Shown: in pieces, positions 60,071 to 64,000 of the stretch
Layout of the letters: every line of letters begins with the position of its first letter
How positions within the stretch are numbered: position 1 is the first letter of the stretch
From: Phlegmacium glaucopus
Taxonomy: Eukaryota > Basidiomycota > Agaricomycetes > Agaricales > Cortinariaceae
Direction: 5' to 3'
DNA: 64,000 nt
Assembly (NCBI GenBank): GCA_015039465.1
Contig: MU130572.1
Location: 1 to 64,000 of the forward strand
Notes under the pieces: generated by a model
What the model was told of the DNA's origin: nothing
Database searches by the model: none
The model's input: the letters and a program-made list of their open reading frames with translations, nothing else
Translations under genes and position numbers: made by a program

Positions 60071-61234
60071 TCTGATTAAAAGAAAAATAATTCTAAAAGA
60101 GTGAGTGCCGCGAGATGTGTCGAACGATGAATGAATTTTGAATTCCTTGTCGTCTGTTATGAAGGAAGGTCGGCTGAGGGCTCCAGGCACGACAAGTGAA
60201 ATATGGTAGCTGATGACAATAGGAGGATGGAGAGATTGACACGTCAACACAGAGCTCGCTGTGGATAATGAACAACACTCAAAACGCGGCATTGCATCGG
60301 CGTCGATAGAAACTCACGTGACACCAAATGGCAGTAACCTTCTATGCGTCGGGTAGGCTCATATACAGACGGTCACCGGTCTATGCGTCGGGATTTGGTG
60401 TCAGGTAGCTGAGTACATTGAAGGTCCTCTTTACAGCACTAGGTACTACTAGGTATATGTGTCCGCCTTCTCGAAGCGGGGGTTCACTCAGTAATCAATC
60501 AAGCACCACCTGCGTTGCTCATCTGGTTGGGGTAATCGTTGGGTACATACAAGATCTAGATCTAAAGATGATGCTCCTTGTTGGAATGCCGTATGATTTG
60601 TTCTCATGAAGAGAATAGTGGACTACGAGCCAAAATATCGGTGGTAGCACTGCCCTGAGATATGTAGGTTAATGTAACTAGCAGGATTGCAACGGAATTT
60701 CCTTGAATTTCCTTGAAAGAAGTCCAGTGCTGAATTGACCCATGCGCTTGGCGTAAAGAGAAATCTGCTGCCGTCTTTGATACTCGGTGCTAAAGATGGC
60801 TGGTATTGCAGCCGCCAAAGTTCTTGATGACAAAGTGGAAAGGAAGGAAGGAAGAGGGAAACAGGAGGTCGGCTGAAGAATTGTTGACAGGTCCAGCGGA
60901 AAATATAGAGATCCTTTGGAGATCTTTCTGCAGATACACTACTGTGAGTTGGCTGTGAGTCTGAGTTGAGAATCCTCAGACATGCCCCTCCATTGAGGAT
61001 ACATCAGCAAAAAAGAACTTCATCGTCAGATGGAATTGACAACATATCAACGACTCTAGGGACTAGAAGAATTGTGTGTTTTTTTTAAAAAAATAATTAA
61101 TTGCCAGCTGACTAAGCAAGGTTTTGCGACGACGTGTTCCACAACCGACATACCTTCCAAGTCAACCCTTTGGGACCATCCACCAATCCATATTTAACGT
61201 CTTCTTGTCCAATCACCCGTCCACGCAGACTGTA
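60071..61234. other. 1.16-kb divergent intergenic region
   Basis: Between the transporter and the PQ-loop gene. A direct repeat containing CTATGCGTCGGG occurs at about 60341 and 60381. No coding feature was recognised. Confidence 0.5.
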
Positions 61235-62455
61235 ATGCTCCCCTCTTGGCTTTCAACGATAGCCTCAATTGGCATGGCTGTTGGCCCACCACTGGTTTGT
61301 ACTGGACATCGGATTACCCACTATGTGAGATTGAATTGCCTAATAGGTGTACGCCGACCAAGCCTTCTCAATTGTTCGCAAGAAGTAAGTGTTTCTCATC
61401 TTCTACCCTCGTCCTCTTCTAATATTTGTGGGTAGAGACGCGACAGGTTTCTCCCGTGACGTTTGTGCGATATTGTCATTGCCTACCCTTTTCATCCTCA
61501 AATATTTTTTAATTACCTCTTCAATAACTTCAGGCTGATAGCCAATATCACAAGATGTTTCTTTTGGCTTGGGTATGTTATAAATGCACAAGTTAGTAAA
61601 GCACACCATTGAAGTTGTATCTATCCGCAGGAATCGCTTCGAGATTGCACTATTAACCCAGTCAATATTGATGATACTAGCGCAGGTGCGTATTCTGGTG
61701 CCCACGTGTGTGTCATGATTACTTATGCCAAGATATCTAGCTAGTATTACTTTATATTTGTATCATCTACCGACCGCGAACCAGCCCAGAAACTCTCACC
61801 AGCTCAACGCGCCCTTTGTCTTTTTGGCAATGGTCTACCTATACACAGCATGTCGAGTTTTTGGCCGGTCTTATGTATGTTGTTCATTTGGTCCTTTTGT
61901 GAAACCCTAACTGATGGACATATCAGCCTTTGTCAAGCTATTTTGTTCCTCATTTTCGGTCGTTCGGAAACTTTTATTGGAATCCTTGGATTTGTTGCTT
62001 TGGGACTTGAAAGTACTTTACCGATTCCACAGTTAATCAGGTACACTCAAGCAATCCTCACCAATGTCGGTGCCTTACTCACATCGTGTTCTAGTAATTA
62101 TCGTCAACGGTCGCTTTACGGCTTCCGCATGTCTACCCTCATCGGCTGGGTCGGTGGAGATGCTTTCAAGTACGTATATCGTACATTTTGCCTTTTAGTG
62201 CATTCAGACTTATGAAATCAGAACGGTGTACTTCTTCCGACACCATTCTCCACTCCAGTTTAAAGTCTGTGCCATCTTTCAGCTTTCAATTGACTGCGGT
62301 AAGCACCCATGACATCAAGATGCCATTAGCTAATAACTGTCTTGTTTATAGTGATCATTGCACAACGGGTGGTGTATGGGAATGCTGCTCCCATGTCAGT
62401 TCTACTTCAGGAAGATGATGAACTAGAGCACGCCCTGTCCCTGGCAGATGAGTAA
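61235..62455 (+). CDS. PQ-loop repeat membrane protein
   Basis: Exons 61235-61294, 61347-61384, 61436-61474, 61534-61572, 61631-61685, 61741-61874, 61927-62040, 62095-62169, 62222-62298, 62352-62455; 244 residues, phases consistent. First PQ-loop-like repeat: MAVGPPLVYADQAFSIVRKK, DATGFSRDVCAILLIANITR. Second: VALGLESTLPIPQLISNYRQ, SLYGFRMSTLIGWVGGDAFK with KTVYFFRHHSP. Seven hydrophobic stretches fit the SLC66/PQ-loop family, whose members move lysosomal or vacuolar amino acids or act in Golgi/endosome lipid asymmetry. The C-terminus LLQEDDELEHALSLADE is acidic. It contains several 38-39-nt exons. Confidence 0.88.
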
Positions 62456-63552
62456 ATGAACAGTTACGCCTGGAGGTCTATATATTCTCAGGATCAAGGT
62501 CCCTGTTATACTCAATAAGTATCCTTATCTTTGACATATGCATAGATGTTGTGCTATTCCTTTCTTCGCCTTCTAAGTTACCACGGTGGTAATTCGATAC
62601 CCACAGGGACGGAAAGGTGTGAACAAGTAAGTCTGGGGTACAGATCTATACCTCGAACCGAAGCAACGGATTTATTTTCCCTCAGAGAAAAACCTGTACT
62701 TATAGTTTGTCAAGACTTCCATGGAAGGAAAATACTCCTGCACTAATATTGCGCGTATATTATTGATGATGTTGTATAAGTCAATATCAACACTTCGGAG
62801 AGTAGCCAGATAAGTATCTCTCCAGAGACCTTCACGTTTAAAGGTTTGCAGAGGTATTAATGTGCTCCCTTGTACGAGGTAACATCCCCATCCCAATGCA
62901 ACTAGTCAGGTCGTCGTGGATATGTATGTAGCAGAGTGGGAAAGGCTTGAACAGCCCTGGGTGTAGATGTTGGTTGACTGCACATTGAAGCCATTTGCAC
63001 CTAACTGAATCATGACAATAATCTAATTTGAGATTATGTCGGTAGGTAATCAGGAAACATGCACGATGTGAACAGGAGATTGATGAAAAGTAATAAAATC
63101 CACAATTGAGTTATCCACCGCTCACTAACACTTACTTGTGATAGGCAATAGCTGGATCCATGGAGCCTGATTGCCTAGACTCGGAAGGCCTGACTGCAAA
63201 GACGACCAGAATGTGTTTAAGAAAGGACGTAGTTGATTGAGGAATTTAGCGAGCGGGTGAAGTAGCACGTCACTTTGATATAACATTCGAGACTATGTGA
63301 TGCTAACTACTTAGTCAGGATCAAGTCAAGGATGGGTTTCCAAATTCCCAACACAGGTACCGTACTGGGCTTTGAAGATAATATCTCGAGTTTTCAGAAG
63401 AAACCTCTGATACAGGCTGTGTTATTTATTTGTCTGCGTCCCGTTAATGCGGGTAAATATAATAGATACAAACACATTACTGCCCTCCTCACCCAAACCA
63501 ACGCGCAGTTTCTCCAATCGTTGTGGACGTCACCCCCTCACTGTTGGCTACT
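62456..63552. other. Intergenic stretch before the clathrin gene
   Basis: Short frames (62546-62746, 63332-63664) show no family resemblance; the second overlaps the clathrin first exon in another frame. The 5' UTR and promoter of the clathrin gene are expected in the right half. Confidence 0.45.
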
Positions 63553-64000
63553 ATGGACACATCGAAACCAATTGCGTTTTGCGAGCATCTACAGCTCTCA
63601 AGTTTGGGAGTTCAACCGGCCTCTATATCCTTCCAGGTATGTTGACGCGACAATGAGTTGCTGACGTGCGTGCACTAACTACCCAAATCTTGTTCGGCAT
63701 GCATCGCTAGGTATGTTACCGAGCATGTACTCAACTGCTCTAGGCGCCTTTACTCACTTCTTCAAGACCTTGACTCTAGAATCCGACCATTTCATTTGTA
63801 TCCGAGAAAAAGTTAATGAGCAAGCGCAGGTTGTCATTATCGACCTCGCAGACGCCAATAATGTCCTCCGACGACCTATATCTGCTGACTCAGCGATCAT
63901 GCATCCTAAGCAAAAGGTTCTGGCCTTAAGAGGTCTGTCGCATCGAGCCACGTCCTCGAATGACAGCTTTGTTAACGTTGTCGTTAGCTGCTCGTACCCT
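63553..64000 (+). CDS. CHC1: Clathrin heavy chain, N-terminal exons (runs off window)
   Basis: Exons 63553-63636, 63767-63932, and 63988 onward to the edge. The product starts [20 protein letters not shown], then [47 protein letters not shown] and [19 protein letters not shown]. This is the first blade region of the clathrin terminal beta-propeller, which binds adaptor clathrin-box motifs. The full protein would be about 1,680 residues. Confidence 0.95.

Noticed and set aside
63332..63664. ORF of 110 codons overlapping the clathrin start
   Set aside because: Another frame over 63553-63636 encodes the clathrin N-terminus with a matching intron.

Overview
The window looks like nuclear DNA of a filamentous basidiomycete, probably Agaricomycetes. 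Introns are short (about 45-75 nt, GT...AG), genes are dense with many small exons, and the transposon families (Plavaka-type transposases, Ty3/gypsy elements, a basidiomycete-type reverse transcriptase) fit that group. No tRNA, rRNA or CRISPR array was found. The exact species cannot be read from the sequence.

Region 1 (1 to about 27,400) is a transposon graveyard with no intact host gene. It holds a decayed, interrupted Plavaka transposase (about 970-5060, minus); fragments of Ty3/gypsy integrase (about 6070-6490), gag (about 8050-8790 and 9985-10540) and a second reverse-transcriptase class (about 7008-7593 plus; 22262-23450 minus); and two solo LTRs with perfect 5-bp target duplications (8793-9375 and 26813-27389). 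A gypsy element (14949-19619, duplication TGTGT) has a broken minus-strand gag and a plus-strand, intron-containing ORF with a Zn2Cys6-like cluster. That element lies in a 6.5-kb hAT-like element (13521-19987, duplication AATAGTTG), which itself lies inside another LTR. An unclassified family with 4-bp duplications (TATC...TATA ends) occurs at least five times and forms long head-to-head inverted repeats. A 546-bp hAT-like MITE carries telomere-like repeats.

Region 2 (about 27,600-64,000) is a compact housekeeping block, resolved to exon level for most genes. In order: CCDC90/Fmp32-like mitochondrial protein (-), MAK16 (+), SUR2 sphingolipid hydroxylase (-), CNOT9/Caf40 (-), an ADF-H plus PH protein (-), a DUF1295 membrane reductase-like protein (-), Fe-S L-serine dehydratase (-), a Bem3-type PX-PH-RhoGAP (+), SHR3 (+), an Ecl1-family protein (+), SmB (-), a nitronate monooxygenase (+), pyruvate carboxylase (-), a GDP-mannose transporter (-), a PQ-loop protein (+), and the first exons of clathrin heavy chain (+), which runs off the right edge.

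The genes are not a pathway cluster. They serve ribosome biogenesis, splicing, mRNA decay, sphingolipid and carbon metabolism, ER/Golgi trafficking and polarity. Two pairs share very short divergent promoters (121 bp between the CCDC90-like gene and MAK16; 154 bp between SmB and the monooxygenase). Very small exons recur: 9, 12, 14, 19, 21, 24 and 28 nt, plus a 3-nt coding first exon (the ATG alone) in SmB. The candidates most worth following are the antisense zinc-cluster ORF in the gypsy element and the self-complementary repeat family.
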